A stretch of DNA of 8,696 nucleotides from Actinoplanes liguriensis (GTDB lineage: Bacteria > Actinomycetota > Actinomycetes > Mycobacteriales > Micromonosporaceae). Below, piece after piece: positions 1 through 6,652 of this stretch; the stretch's first letter is position 1, and every line of letters begins with the position of its first letter. The notes beneath the pieces were generated by a model. That model was not told where the DNA came from. It searched no databases and was given only the letters and a program-made list of their open reading frames with translations. The stretch covers positions 11,819-20,514 of the forward strand of contig KL571291.1 of the NCBI GenBank assembly GCA_000715855.1, given 5' to 3'. A program made the translations under genes and the position numbers.

Positions 1-16
1 TGTGTATAAGAGACAG
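1..16 (+). other. Nextera/Tn5 mosaic-end adapter remnant (not genomic)
   Basis: The first 16 bases, TGTGTATAAGAGACAG, are the last 16 of the 19-base Tn5 mosaic end used in tagmentation libraries. The matching reverse-complement sequence sits at the other end of the window. Genomic sequence therefore begins at about base 17. Any open reading frame starting here with the residues MYKRQ is an adapter artefact. Confidence 0.97.
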
Positions 17-927
17 AGCCGCAACGCCAGCGCGAACGACCACGACTCGCCGTGGCTCGCATACCCCTTGGCGGGCAACTCGCCGAGCGCCAGCACCAGG
101 TCGTCACGATGCGGGCCGACCAGTGTCGTGCCCCGCTCGATCTCGGCCGGCCGCCGCTCCTGCATCTTCGCCAGCAGCGCCGTCTCCAGGGCAGCGCGGT
201 CCGGTGTCACGTCGTCGCCGAGCCGCGACGCGTACGTGATCGACGCCGCCGACTTCCCGGCCGCCACCGCGTCGTACGCCTTGATCAGATGTGGCCCCAG
301 AGCCGCCGCCAGCTCGAGCCGGCCGACCAGCAACTCCGCCCCGTGATGGGCCAGGTGCTGATCCCAGACGGCCAGCGTCGACAGGTCCTGGCCGCGGGTC
401 CCGCCCACCTTGCGGGTCAGATATGCCGTCCGCAGCAACGCGTTGCGCTGCTTGACGACCCGGTCGTAGTCGGCCCGCACCCCGGCATACCGCGGCTGCC
501 GGGCGACCAGCAGATCGTCGAGATAGCGACGGCGCTCGGACGGGTCGCCGCGGACCAGCTCCAGGTCCTCCGGTGCGAACAGCACCATCCGCAGGGCGCC
601 GAGCACCTCCCGCGGCCGGCGCACCGGTGACCGGTTGAGCCGGGCCCGATTCGCCCGGCCGGGCACGATCTCCAGCTCGACCAGCAGCTCACGACCATCG
701 TGGACGATCGCGCAGCGGATCACCGCGGAGGTGGCGCCGAACCGCACCAGTGGCGCATCGGTGGCCACCCGGTGACTGTCCAGAGTGGCCACATATCCGA
801 GCGCCTCGATGAGGTTCGTCTTGCCCATGCCGTTCTGCCCGACCAGCACGGAAACGCCGGGTTCGAGATCGACGGCAACCCGCTCGTAGGAACGGAAGTC
901 GACGAGCTCGACCCGGCGTACGTGCAT
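17..927 (-). CDS. recF: RecF, DNA replication/repair protein (3'-truncated by the contig end)
   Basis: RecF is an SMC/ABC-like ATPase that acts with RecO and RecR to load RecA at single-strand gaps. The ATG at 927-925 gives [15 protein letters not shown], the usual RecF N-terminus. The Walker A motif GQNGMGKTN is at residues 30-38. '[20 protein letters not shown]' is the conserved central block. The ABC signature SHGESWS is at residues 291-297. I translated the frame codon by codon and found no stop or frameshift across 303 residues. The family is about 370-380 aa, so roughly 70 residues including Walker B and the D-loop are missing. They are lost because the sequence runs into adapter at base 16. 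The start lies 3 nt after the gnd stop with no clear Shine-Dalgarno sequence, so translation is probably coupled to gnd. Confidence 0.96.
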
Positions 928-930
928 GGA

Positions 931-1803
931 TCAGCGCTTGACGGCGTGGCCGCCGAACTGGTTACGCAGCGCGGCGACGGCCTTCATGGCCGGCGAGTCC
1001 TCCTGGCGCGACGCGAAACGGGCGAACAGCGATGCCGAGATGACGTGAGCCGGCACGGCGAGACGAACCGCCTCGTCGACGGTCCAGCGGCCCTCACCGG
1101 TGTCGTCCGCGTAGCCCTTGAGAGCGGACAGCTTCGGGTCCTCGTCGAGGGCCCGGTCCAGCAGGTCGAGCAGCCACGACTTGACGACGCTGCCCTCCCG
1201 CCAGCTCTTGATGATCGCGGGCACGTTGTCGACGTGCTCGGACGCCTCGAGGATCTCGTACCCCTCGGCGTAGGCGTGCATCAGGCCGTACTCGATGCCG
1301 TTGTGCACCATCTTGGCGTAGTGACCGGCGCCGGGGCCGCCCGCGTGCGCGAACCCGAACTCACCGGCCGGCTTGAGCGCCTCGAAGATCGGCATGCAGT
1401 GCGCCACCGTCTCCTTGTCGCCACCGACCATCAGCGCGTAGCCGTTGGTCTTGCCCCAGACGCCGCCGGAGACACCGACGTCCATGTACTTGATGCCCTT
1501 CTTCGCGAGGCGCTCGGCCCGCGGGGCGTCGTCGGTGAACTTCGAGTTGCCACCGTCGATGATCACATCGCCGGGCGACAGAACCTCGGCGAGCGCGTCG
1601 ATGGTGTCCTCGGTGATCTTGCCGGACGGCACCATCGTCCACACCACTCGCGGCGTGGCCAGCTTCTCGGCCAGGTCGGCCAGGCTCTTGGCGTCGCTTA
1701 CATCCAGGTTCTGGTCGAATCCGACGACTTCGTGCCCGGCAGCACGGAGTCGTTCCCGCATGTTGCCACCCATACGGCCGAGACCGATCAGGCCGAGTTG
1801 CAT
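931..1803 (-). CDS. gnd: 6-phosphogluconate dehydrogenase, decarboxylating (short form)
   Basis: It oxidatively decarboxylates 6-phosphogluconate to ribulose 5-phosphate in the cytosolic pentose phosphate pathway. The protein is 290 aa, the short bacterial/actinobacterial type, against about 470 aa for the E. coli type. The Rossmann motif GLGRMG is at residues 7-12. DGGNS is at 83-87 and VSGGVWG at 111-117. The substrate/catalytic block HYAKMVHNGIEYG holds K164, N168 and E171, which align with the sheep enzyme's catalytic Lys183, Asn187 and Glu190. Residue 30 at the end of strand beta-2 is Asp (GFDQN), not the Asn-Arg-Thr of NADP enzymes. This suggests NAD+ preference (inference). The ATG has a GGGGG ribosome-binding site at 1810-1814, 6 nt away. 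The gene lies 39 nt after dnaN and 3 nt before recF, so one operon is likely. The exact physiological role of the short form next to oriC is not shown by the sequence. Confidence 0.93.
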   Translation of the reverse strand: MQLGLIGLGRMGGNMRERLRAAGHEVVGFDQNLDVSDAKSLADLAEKLATPRVVWTMVPSGKITEDTIDALAEVLSPGDVIIDGGNSKFTDDAPRAERLAKKGIKYMDVGVSGGVWGKTNGYALMVGGDKETVAHCMPIFEALKPAGEFGFAHAGGPGAGHYAKMVHNGIEYGLMHAYAEGYEILEASEHVDNVPAIIKSWREGSVVKSWLLDLLDRALDEDPKLSALKGYADDTGEGRWTVDEAVRLAVPAHVISASLFARFASRQEDSPAMKAVAALRNQFGGHAVKR

Positions 1804-1842
1804 GGTCTTCCCCCTAGAAGTGCGAATGTTCCTCGCTCAGTA

Positions 1843-2976
1843 TCAGCGCGTTACCCGGATCGGCATGATCAGATAGCGGTATCCCGGGGTGATTTCGCCA
1901 CTTTCGGCAGCGGGGGAGATCACAGCCGGCTTGAACGCGTCGACGAAGGAGAACACCGCGGTCGGGGCACCGAGGTTCTGCAGACCGTCGATCAGGTACT
2001 GCGGGTTGAAGCCGATCGTCAGCGCCTCACCGGTGAACGCGGCCTCCATCGCCTCGCTGGCCCGGGCCTCCTCGGTGGTGCCGGCCTCGACGACCAGACC
2101 GTCCTCGCTGAAGCTCAGCAGCACGGGAGTGGTGCGCTCGGCGACCAGCGCGACCCGGCGGACCACCTCGACCAGCGCGGAGACGCTGATCCGGGCCTCG
2201 GCGTTGTGCGAGGTCGGGAAGAGCGAGCGGACCGGCGGGTAGTTCGCCCCGTCGAGCAGGCGGCTGGTCGTGCGCTTCTGGCCACCGGCAAAACCGATCA
2301 TGCCCTCGCCGGCGTTGCCCTGTGCCAGGGCCAGCGTCGCCGAGCCACCGCCCGGGCCGAGCGCCTTGGCGGTGTCGTTCAGCGTCTTCGCCGGGACCAG
2401 CGCGTTGAGGCTGATCTCCGGGTCATCCGGGTTCCACTCGATCTCGCGCATCGCCAGCCGGTAGCGGTCGGTGGCCAGCATCGCCATGGTCGTGCCGTTC
2501 AGCTCGATGCGCACACCGGTCATCATCGGCAGCGTCTCGTCCCGGCCGGCCGCGATGGCCACCTGGGAAACCGCTGAGGCGAACGTAGCGGCGTCGACGG
2601 TGCCCGCGCTGGACGGCATGTCCGGCAGGGTCGGATAGTCCTCCACCGGCATCGTGGGCAGGGTGAAACGCGCACTGCCACAGACCAGCTCGAGGTGGGC
2701 GCCGACCGCGGCGATGTCGACCGGCTTGCCGGGGAGCGCCTTGGTGATCTCGGCGAGCAGGCGGCCGGAGACCAGGGCGGCGCCGTCGGCATCTGCCTGG
2801 ACCTCGACGGAGACCTGGCTGGAGACCTCGTAGTCGAACCCGGAGACCTGCAGTCGTCCGTCGGTCACTCGCAGCAGGACACCGGCAAGCACCGGCACTG
2901 ACGGCCGGCTCGGCAGGCTCTTGGCCGTCCAGGCGACGGCCTCGGCGAGCGAGTCTCGCTCCACCCGGAACTTCAT
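1843..2976 (-). CDS. dnaN: DNA polymerase III beta subunit (sliding clamp)
   Basis: DnaN is the ring-shaped homodimeric clamp that tethers DNA polymerase III, and many repair proteins, to DNA. The chosen ATG at 2976-2974 gives MKFRVERDSLAEAVAWTAKS, the normal DnaN start. It has a strong GGAGG ribosome-binding site at 2982-2986, 5 nt away. The frame stays open a further 88 codons upstream, but that part does not look like DnaN and lies beyond the ribosome-binding site. The product is 377 aa, the usual size, made of three topologically similar clamp domains of about 120 residues. Typical blocks are 'FTLPTMPVEDYPTLP' at the end of domain 1, 'LATDRYRLAMRE' in domain 2, and the C-terminal 'YRYLIMPIRVTR', which forms part of the hydrophobic pocket that binds clamp partners. 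It is first in a dnaN-gnd-recF unit transcribed away from oriC. Confidence 0.98.
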   Translation of the reverse strand: MKFRVERDSLAEAVAWTAKSLPSRPSVPVLAGVLLRVTDGRLQVSGFDYEVSSQVSVEVQADADGAALVSGRLLAEITKALPGKPVDIAAVGAHLELVCGSARFTLPTMPVEDYPTLPDMPSSAGTVDAATFASAVSQVAIAAGRDETLPMMTGVRIELNGTTMAMLATDRYRLAMREIEWNPDDPEISLNALVPAKTLNDTAKALGPGGGSATLALAQGNAGEGMIGFAGGQKRTTSRLLDGANYPPVRSLFPTSHNAEARISVSALVEVVRRVALVAERTTPVLLSFSEDGLVVEAGTTEEARASEAMEAAFTGEALTIGFNPQYLIDGLQNLGAPTAVFSFVDAFKPAVISPAAESGEITPGYRYLIMPIRVTR

Positions 2977-3613
2977 GCTGTCCTCCGCGATGCTTCCTCT
3001 ACGGGGCGTGGAGCCCACTGAAACTCTATGGCGCTGACCGTGTTGACGTGTGCCCGACCCCGGGTGCGGCAGGCGAGGCTTGCCCGGCCTTGCGGCACGG
3101 ACACCTACCTTGCCTTGCTCCGACCTGAGAAGCGAAATGCCGGGGCCTTCCGTTGCTGACGCTCTTCCGACTGAACGCGAGCCGTCCGGCAGCGCTGCGA
3201 CGGGAGCGCCGGCTCCGGATGGTGCTGGAGCTCGGTGCAAGCGTGCGGCCCCGTCGGCTCGGGCTCCTACTGCGGCGAGGCAGCGACGCTCATGGGTGCT
3301 AACTCTCCACCGACCCGGAAGGGCGCGTCTACACCCTCTTGATGCCCCGGACAGACGTCAGAACATCAGCAGGGTGGGGATCGGTGGCCCCGATGGGCTG
3401 AGGGGCATACAGGGCCGGAGGGTCTCCGTGGTGCGCAGCGAGTCCAGCGGTTCCGGTTCTGCAGAGGCCGTTGGTCGGGAGACCCGGCTCGGCTGTGGTC
3501 CTGAGGCTTTGAACAGACGAGGGCTCCGGAGGCAGCAGACCTGGGCACCTGCCTCCCTGTCGGTGCTGGGTTTTCAGGGCCTGTCCTCAGCGGCTCGCAA
3601 GCCGACCGAACAA
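2977..3613. other. Gene-free stretch upstream of dnaN (dnaN leader and promoter region)
   Basis: I see no convincing gene in these 637 bases. Open frames exist on both strands, but they resemble no family, have no good ribosome-binding site, and are what GC-rich DNA gives by chance. No DnaA box of useful quality occurs here. The dnaN promoter must lie in this stretch or in oriC. The only -10-like site I can offer is minus-strand TAGAGT (plus positions 3028-3023), which would give a leader of about 40 nt. It has no recognisable -35 at normal spacing, so it is weak. Confidence 0.6.
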
Positions 3614-3624
3614 CTTTCCACACG

Positions 3625-3665
3625 CTGATGATTTCTTGTTTTCCCTATTAGAGAAATAACTAGTC
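3625..3665. other. AT-rich segment, candidate DNA unwinding element
   Basis: Bases 3631-3662 contain only 8 G or C in 32 (25%), against roughly 65-70% in the flanking genes. The block includes T-rich and A-rich runs (TTTCTTGTTTTCCC, then GAGAAATAACTA) and sits immediately dnaN-proximal to the DnaA-box field. This is the most strongly AT-rich spot I see in the window and the likeliest place for DnaA-driven strand opening. A second, milder AT-rich stretch is at 4121-4153 (about one third GC). Confidence 0.6.
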
Positions 3666-3800
3666 GTCTTCATAGGTCCTGTGCATTCTGTGGAAAACCC
3701 GTGTTTTCGCTGGTGAGAGGGTTATCCACCGGTGATTCACATGTGGGAAACCGGGGTACAAACATGGCCCTGTGTCCACAGCGCCTGTCTTCGACCAGGG

Positions 3801-3841
3801 TTGTCCACCGTTATCCACCGGCTATCCACCGGTAATCCACC
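3801..3841 (+). promoter_or_regulatory. Helically phased tandem DnaA-box array (four boxes)
   Basis: Four same-direction box-like 9-mers start at 3801 (TTGTCCACC), 3811 (TTATCCACC), 3822 (CTATCCACC) and 3833 (TAATCCACC). Their starts are 10, 11 and 11 bp apart, close to one helical turn, so all would face the same side of DNA. All four end in CCACC instead of CCACA. The phasing suggests cooperative loading of a DnaA filament on weak boxes (inference). Confidence 0.8.
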
Positions 3842-3911
3842 GGGTTTGTCCCCTGCCCTGTGGACAGCGCCGGAACGCAACCGCCTCGTCGTCCCCAGAA
3901 CCTTCAACAGG

Positions 3912-3930
3912 TAATCCACACCCGTCCACA
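3912..3930 (+). promoter_or_regulatory. Pair of tandem DnaA boxes
   Basis: TAATCCACA (3912-3920, one mismatch to TTATCCACA) and CCGTCCACA (3922-3930, two mismatches to TTGTCCACA) lie in the same direction with starts 10 bp apart. Confidence 0.65.
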
Positions 3931-3960
3931 GGCAGTGGACTAGCGAATAACTCTCCGTGT

Positions 3961-4025
3961 CTGTCCACATCGATTTCCCCAGGAGTTGTCCACATCTGTG
4001 GTTAACGCGTGAAAAGTTATCCACT
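3961..4025 (+). promoter_or_regulatory. Central DnaA-box group with a perfect box
   Basis: The group contains CTGTCCACA (3961-3969), the perfect TTGTCCACA (3986-3994), the reverse-strand box TGTGGTTAA (3997-4005) and TTATCCACT (4017-4025). It is followed by the polarity switch to minus-strand boxes near 4030. Confidence 0.8.
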
Positions 4026-4041
4026 GTCTGGGGAGGGGGCC

Positions 4042-4070
4042 TGTGGACGCCTGTGGATGACTGTGGACAA
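4042..4070 (-). promoter_or_regulatory. Three minus-strand DnaA boxes at exact 10-bp spacing
   Basis: TGTGGACGC (4042-4050), TGTGGATGA (4052-4060) and the perfect TGTGGACAA (4062-4070) follow each other with starts exactly 10 bp apart, each preceded by C. Box quality rises stepwise toward the perfect copy. That is the arrangement expected if a strong box nucleates DnaA and weak neighbours are filled by cooperativity (inference). Confidence 0.85.
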
Positions 4071-4150
4071 CGTTGGCACGAAACTGACCCGTTCCGACGT
4101 TGACAACTTCGCCTCAACCGCACAAAAAAGTTGACATGCAAGTACGTCAA

Positions 4151-4181
4151 TATCCCCAGCTCAGGCGCAGATCTGGGGATA
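4151..4181. repeat. Perfect 9-bp inverted repeat inside oriC
   Basis: TATCCCCAG (4151-4159) and CTGGGGATA (4173-4181) are perfect reverse complements around a 13-nt centre. The right arm overlaps the box-like TGGGGATAA at 4174-4182, so this may be an inverted pair of degenerate DnaA boxes and not a structural hairpin. Confidence 0.7.
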
Positions 4182-4223
4182 AAGGTGTGGGCAACTCCGT
4201 GAAACCCGTGGATAAAGGTGTGG
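4177..4223. repeat. 14-bp direct repeat carrying paired minus-strand DnaA boxes
   Basis: GGATAAAGGTGTGG occurs at 4177-4190 and again at 4210-4223, 33 bp apart (about three helical turns). Each copy carries a GGATAA-type box followed 12 bp later by a TGTGG-type box (4174 and 4186; 4207 and 4219). The module looks duplicated. Confidence 0.8.
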
Positions 4224-4550
4224 ACCCCCGCGTTGTCCCAGTTCAGCCCTGTTGTCAGGTGCCTGTGGGAAACCCTGCTCCCGCCGGGAGGCCCGATCGG
4301 CCGTGCGAAACCCCGATGCCGTCCGTCGACCCGGTTGTCCACACCCGCCCCTCGCGTCGCACAGGGACCGTCTTCTCCAGCGGCCCGCGCCCTTCTTCCC
4401 TGCGGCGCACGCCCTGCCTCGCTTTGGTCGAGGCGACCAAACAGGGCGTCAGCAGGCCGCAGTCGCCCCCGACCACGTGGCCGAGCCCTGCACCGTCCCT
4501 CGTCCCGGGTGCGCGGCAACGAGGCGTCCGGGCTGGTGGACGGCCTGTGG

Positions 4551-4591
4551 ACAAACAGAAGCGCTGCCGGCCGTGGTGGCTCGGCAGCGCT
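4551..4591 (-). terminator. Probable intrinsic terminator of dnaA
   Basis: A perfect 10-bp GC-rich stem is formed by 4560-4569 (AGCGCTGCCG) and 4582-4591 (CGGCAGCGCT) with a 12-nt loop. Read on the minus strand it begins about 38 nt after the dnaA stop and is followed by the T-rich tail TTCTGTTTGTCC. It would stop dnaA transcription before it enters oriC. The tail overlaps the perfect DnaA box at 4546-4554. Confidence 0.7.
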
Positions 4592-4629
4592 CGGGCGGTG
4601 CTACGGGACGGTGCTCACGCCGTACCCAA

Positions 4630-6492
4630 TCAGGTGTTTTGTTTGATTCTGTTGGTGAGCTCGGCGATCTGGTTGTAAAGAGAGCGGCGCTCCGCCATGT
4701 GTTGGCGGATCTTGCGGTCGGCGTGCATGACCGTGGTGTGGTCACGTCCGCCGAACGCCTGGCCGATCCGGGGCAGTGAGAGATCGGTGAGCTCGCGGCA
4801 GAGGTACATGGCGACCTGACGCGCGTTGACCAGCACCCGGCTACGGGAGTGCCCGCGCAGATCCTCCAGCGAGACGCCGAAGTAGTCCGCGGTGGAGACC
4901 ATGATCTGGTCCGCGGTGATCTCCGGGCCGGCGCCGTCGGGCATGAAGTCGCGCAGGACCTCCTCGGCCAGCGAGAGCTGCACCGGCGAGCGGGTCAGGC
5001 TGGCGAACGCGGTCACCCGGATGAGGGCGCCCTCGAGCTCGCGGATCGAGTTGGAGACCCGGGACGCGATGAACTCCAGCACGTCGTCCGGCGCATACAT
5101 GCGCTCCTGGGCGGCCTTCTTCTGCAGGATCGCGATGCGTGTCTCGAGGTCGGGCGGCTGGATGTCGGCGAGCAGGCCCCACTCGAAGCGGGTGCGCATC
5201 CGGTCCTCCAGCGTCGCGAGCTGGCGCGGCGAGCGGTCGGAGCTGATGACGATCTGCTTGTTCGCGTTGTGGAGCGTGTTGAACGTGTGGAAGAACTCCT
5301 CCTGCGTCCGCTCGCGGTTCTCCAGGAACTGGATGTCGTCGATCAGCAGGATGTCGACGTCCCGATAGCGGCGCTGGAACGCCTGCGTCTTGTCGTCCCG
5401 CAGGCTGTTGATGAAATCGTTGGTGAACTCCTCGGTCGAGACGTAGCGCACGGAGCGTGCGTGCCCGAGGGTGGTTGCGTAATGGCCGATGGCGTGCAGG
5501 AGGTGGGTCTTGCCCAGCCCGGAGCTGCCGTAGATGAACAGCGGGTTGTACGCCTTCGCAGGTGACTCGGCCACCGCGACCGACGCCGCGTGCGCGAATC
5601 GGTTGGACGAGCCGATGACGAACGTCTCGAACATGTACTTCGGGTTGAGCCGGTTCCCGTCGTTGCCGCCCGGGCGTGGGGACGAGCCGGGGCCACGCAG
5701 GTCGACCTGCGGCCGGCCGGGGCCGTTGTCGCCGCGCATCGGCATCGGGTCGTCGCGGCGGTCGTCCTGGTGCGGGTGGCGCTGGTTCTCCCGGAGCTGT
5801 GCCGGGTCGGCCGGCATCCGCAGCGCGGCCGCCTCGTTGGGTGCCGGGGGCATCTCGCGCTCGGGGTTCTTCTCCTGCGCGCGAGCCTGCGCCGGCCGAT
5901 TGACCTGCGGTGCGGGCGGCATCGGGTCGGCGAAGAGCGCTTCCTGGCCGTCGCGAGCGCCGGAGGCGTTACGAACGTACGGCGACGAGGGCGAGGAATG
6001 CTGCGCGGAACCCGTCGGATAGGGCTCGGGCGCGCGGTCCGGCGGACCGAAGGACTGCTGCTGGTACGCCGGGGCCTCGGGCGGATAGGCCGGAAGCTCG
6101 GGCTGGTAGGCGCGCGGGTCCGGGTTGCGCGGCGGGTCGGCGTAGTGCAGCGGCTGCGCTTCGCGGGGCGGCGGCTCGGACTCGTTTTCCACCGGGGTGC
6201 CGTAGACGGTGCCGGGCATGCCGGTGCCGTCCTCCGGCGGGCGGACCGTGACGGCGACCTGGATCGGCCGGTTCAGCCGCCGGGTGAGCGCCTCGGTGAT
6301 CGCGGGTCGCAGCCGGAGCTCGATCACGTCGCGGGTGTAGGCGTCCGGAACCGACAGCAGCGCGGTGTCCTCCACGATCGCCCGTAGTCGGGTGAACCGG
6401 AGATAGGCACGCTGCTGCCGTGAAGCGATCTCCTCGGACAACTCGCTGAGCGTGTCCTGCCACAGCAAGCCCAGGTCGACCTGATCGGCCAC
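4630..6492 (-). CDS. dnaA: Chromosomal replication initiator protein DnaA
   Basis: DnaA is the AAA+ ATPase that binds DnaA boxes, opens oriC and recruits the helicase. The chosen GTG start (6492-6490) gives [20 protein letters not shown] and 620 aa. It has a GGGGGTGG ribosome-binding site at 6500-6507, 7 nt upstream. The frame stays open further upstream, but that part runs through a DnaA-box pair and is unlike DnaA. Domain I covers about residues 1-85. Domain II is a long proline/glutamine-rich linker, about 86-282. The AAA+ domain starts at [12 protein letters not shown] (283 on). It has Walker [10 protein letters not shown] (322-330), Walker B ILLIDD (381-386), sensor I IVISSD (414-419), the arginine-finger region [12 protein letters not shown] (428-439) and sensor [12 protein letters not shown] (481-490). 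Domain IV carries the box-recognition signature [15 protein letters not shown] (581-595). The length matches Streptomyces-type DnaA. A box pair upstream suggests autoregulation. Confidence 0.98.
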   Translation of the reverse strand: MADQVDLGLLWQDTLSELSEEIASRQQRAYLRFTRLRAIVEDTALLSVPDAYTRDVIELRLRPAITEALTRRLNRPIQVAVTVRPPEDGTGMPGTVYGTPVENESEPPPREAQPLHYADPPRNPDPRAYQPELPAYPPEAPAYQQQSFGPPDRAPEPYPTGSAQHSSPSSPYVRNASGARDGQEALFADPMPPAPQVNRPAQARAQEKNPEREMPPAPNEAAALRMPADPAQLRENQRHPHQDDRRDDPMPMRGDNGPGRPQVDLRGPGSSPRPGGNDGNRLNPKYMFETFVIGSSNRFAHAASVAVAESPAKAYNPLFIYGSSGLGKTHLLHAIGHYATTLGHARSVRYVSTEEFTNDFINSLRDDKTQAFQRRYRDVDILLIDDIQFLENRERTQEEFFHTFNTLHNANKQIVISSDRSPRQLATLEDRMRTRFEWGLLADIQPPDLETRIAILQKKAAQERMYAPDDVLEFIASRVSNSIRELEGALIRVTAFASLTRSPVQLSLAEEVLRDFMPDGAGPEITADQIMVSTADYFGVSLEDLRGHSRSRVLVNARQVAMYLCRELTDLSLPRIGQAFGGRDHTTVMHADRKIRQHMAERRSLYNQIAELTNRIKQNT

Positions 6493-6632
6493 CGCCGCGC
6501 CACCCCCATCGCCACCGACCCCCGGTGGACCTTGTGTCCGGCCTTCCTCTGCCTGTCGGCGCCCGTGCGGGCGACCGATCGGCTCCCCCGACCCAGCACA
6601 GTCAACGCGCTGAACACGCACGGCGCCACCGG

Positions 6633-6652
6633 CTATCCACAGGTTATCCACA
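6633..6652 (+). promoter_or_regulatory. DnaA-box pair upstream of dnaA (autoregulatory site)
   Basis: CTATCCACA (6633-6641) and the perfect E. coli/mycobacterial-type TTATCCACA (6644-6652) lie in tandem, starts 11 bp apart, about 140-160 nt upstream of the dnaA start codon. DnaA boxes in the dnaA promoter region are the known means of autoregulation in many bacteria, including Streptomyces. Function here is inferred from position. Confidence 0.8.

Larger units (their letters stand above)
3614..4554. other. oriC: Chromosomal replication origin oriC
   Basis: This non-coding region between dnaA and dnaN is packed with DnaA-box-like 9-mers related to TTGTCCACA/TTATCCACA. Four are perfect TTGTCCACA: 3986-3994 (+), 4062-4070 (-), 4335-4343 (+) and 4546-4554 (-). 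About fourteen more differ by one base, for example 3722-3730, 3772-3780, 3801-3809, 3811-3819, 3961-3969, 4017-4025, 4052-4060 and 4207-4215. Several others differ by two. The TTGTCCACA form is the preferred box of high-GC actinomycetes. An AT-rich block lies at the dnaN edge. Gene context (dnaA on one side, dnaN on the other) and size match the origins described in Streptomyces. The outer limits given are simply the first and last box-like element I see. Confidence 0.96.

Noticed and set aside
700..2577. Plus-strand 625-codon open frame across recF, gnd and dnaN
   Set aside because: It is antisense to three well-recognised genes, spans their boundaries, and resembles no protein family. Long antisense frames are common in high-GC coding DNA.
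3050..3628. Plus-strand 192-codon open frame between dnaN and oriC
   Set aside because: Low-complexity Arg/Ala/Ser/Pro sequence with no recognisable motif or good ribosome-binding site. It also runs toward the AT-rich part of oriC.
3732..3740. Small palindrome GTGATTCAC within oriC
   Set aside because: A 4-bp-arm palindrome is too short to distinguish from chance, and it matches no regulator site I can name.
3722..4227. CRISPR-like array of short repeats
   Set aside because: The repeats are 9-mers at 10-33-bp spacing in both directions, matching the DnaA box. There are no unique 30-40-bp spacers and no cas genes.
3737..4519. Minus-strand 260-codon open frame over oriC
   Set aside because: It covers most of the DnaA-box field, and its residues are simply translated boxes. 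The origin explains the sequence better.
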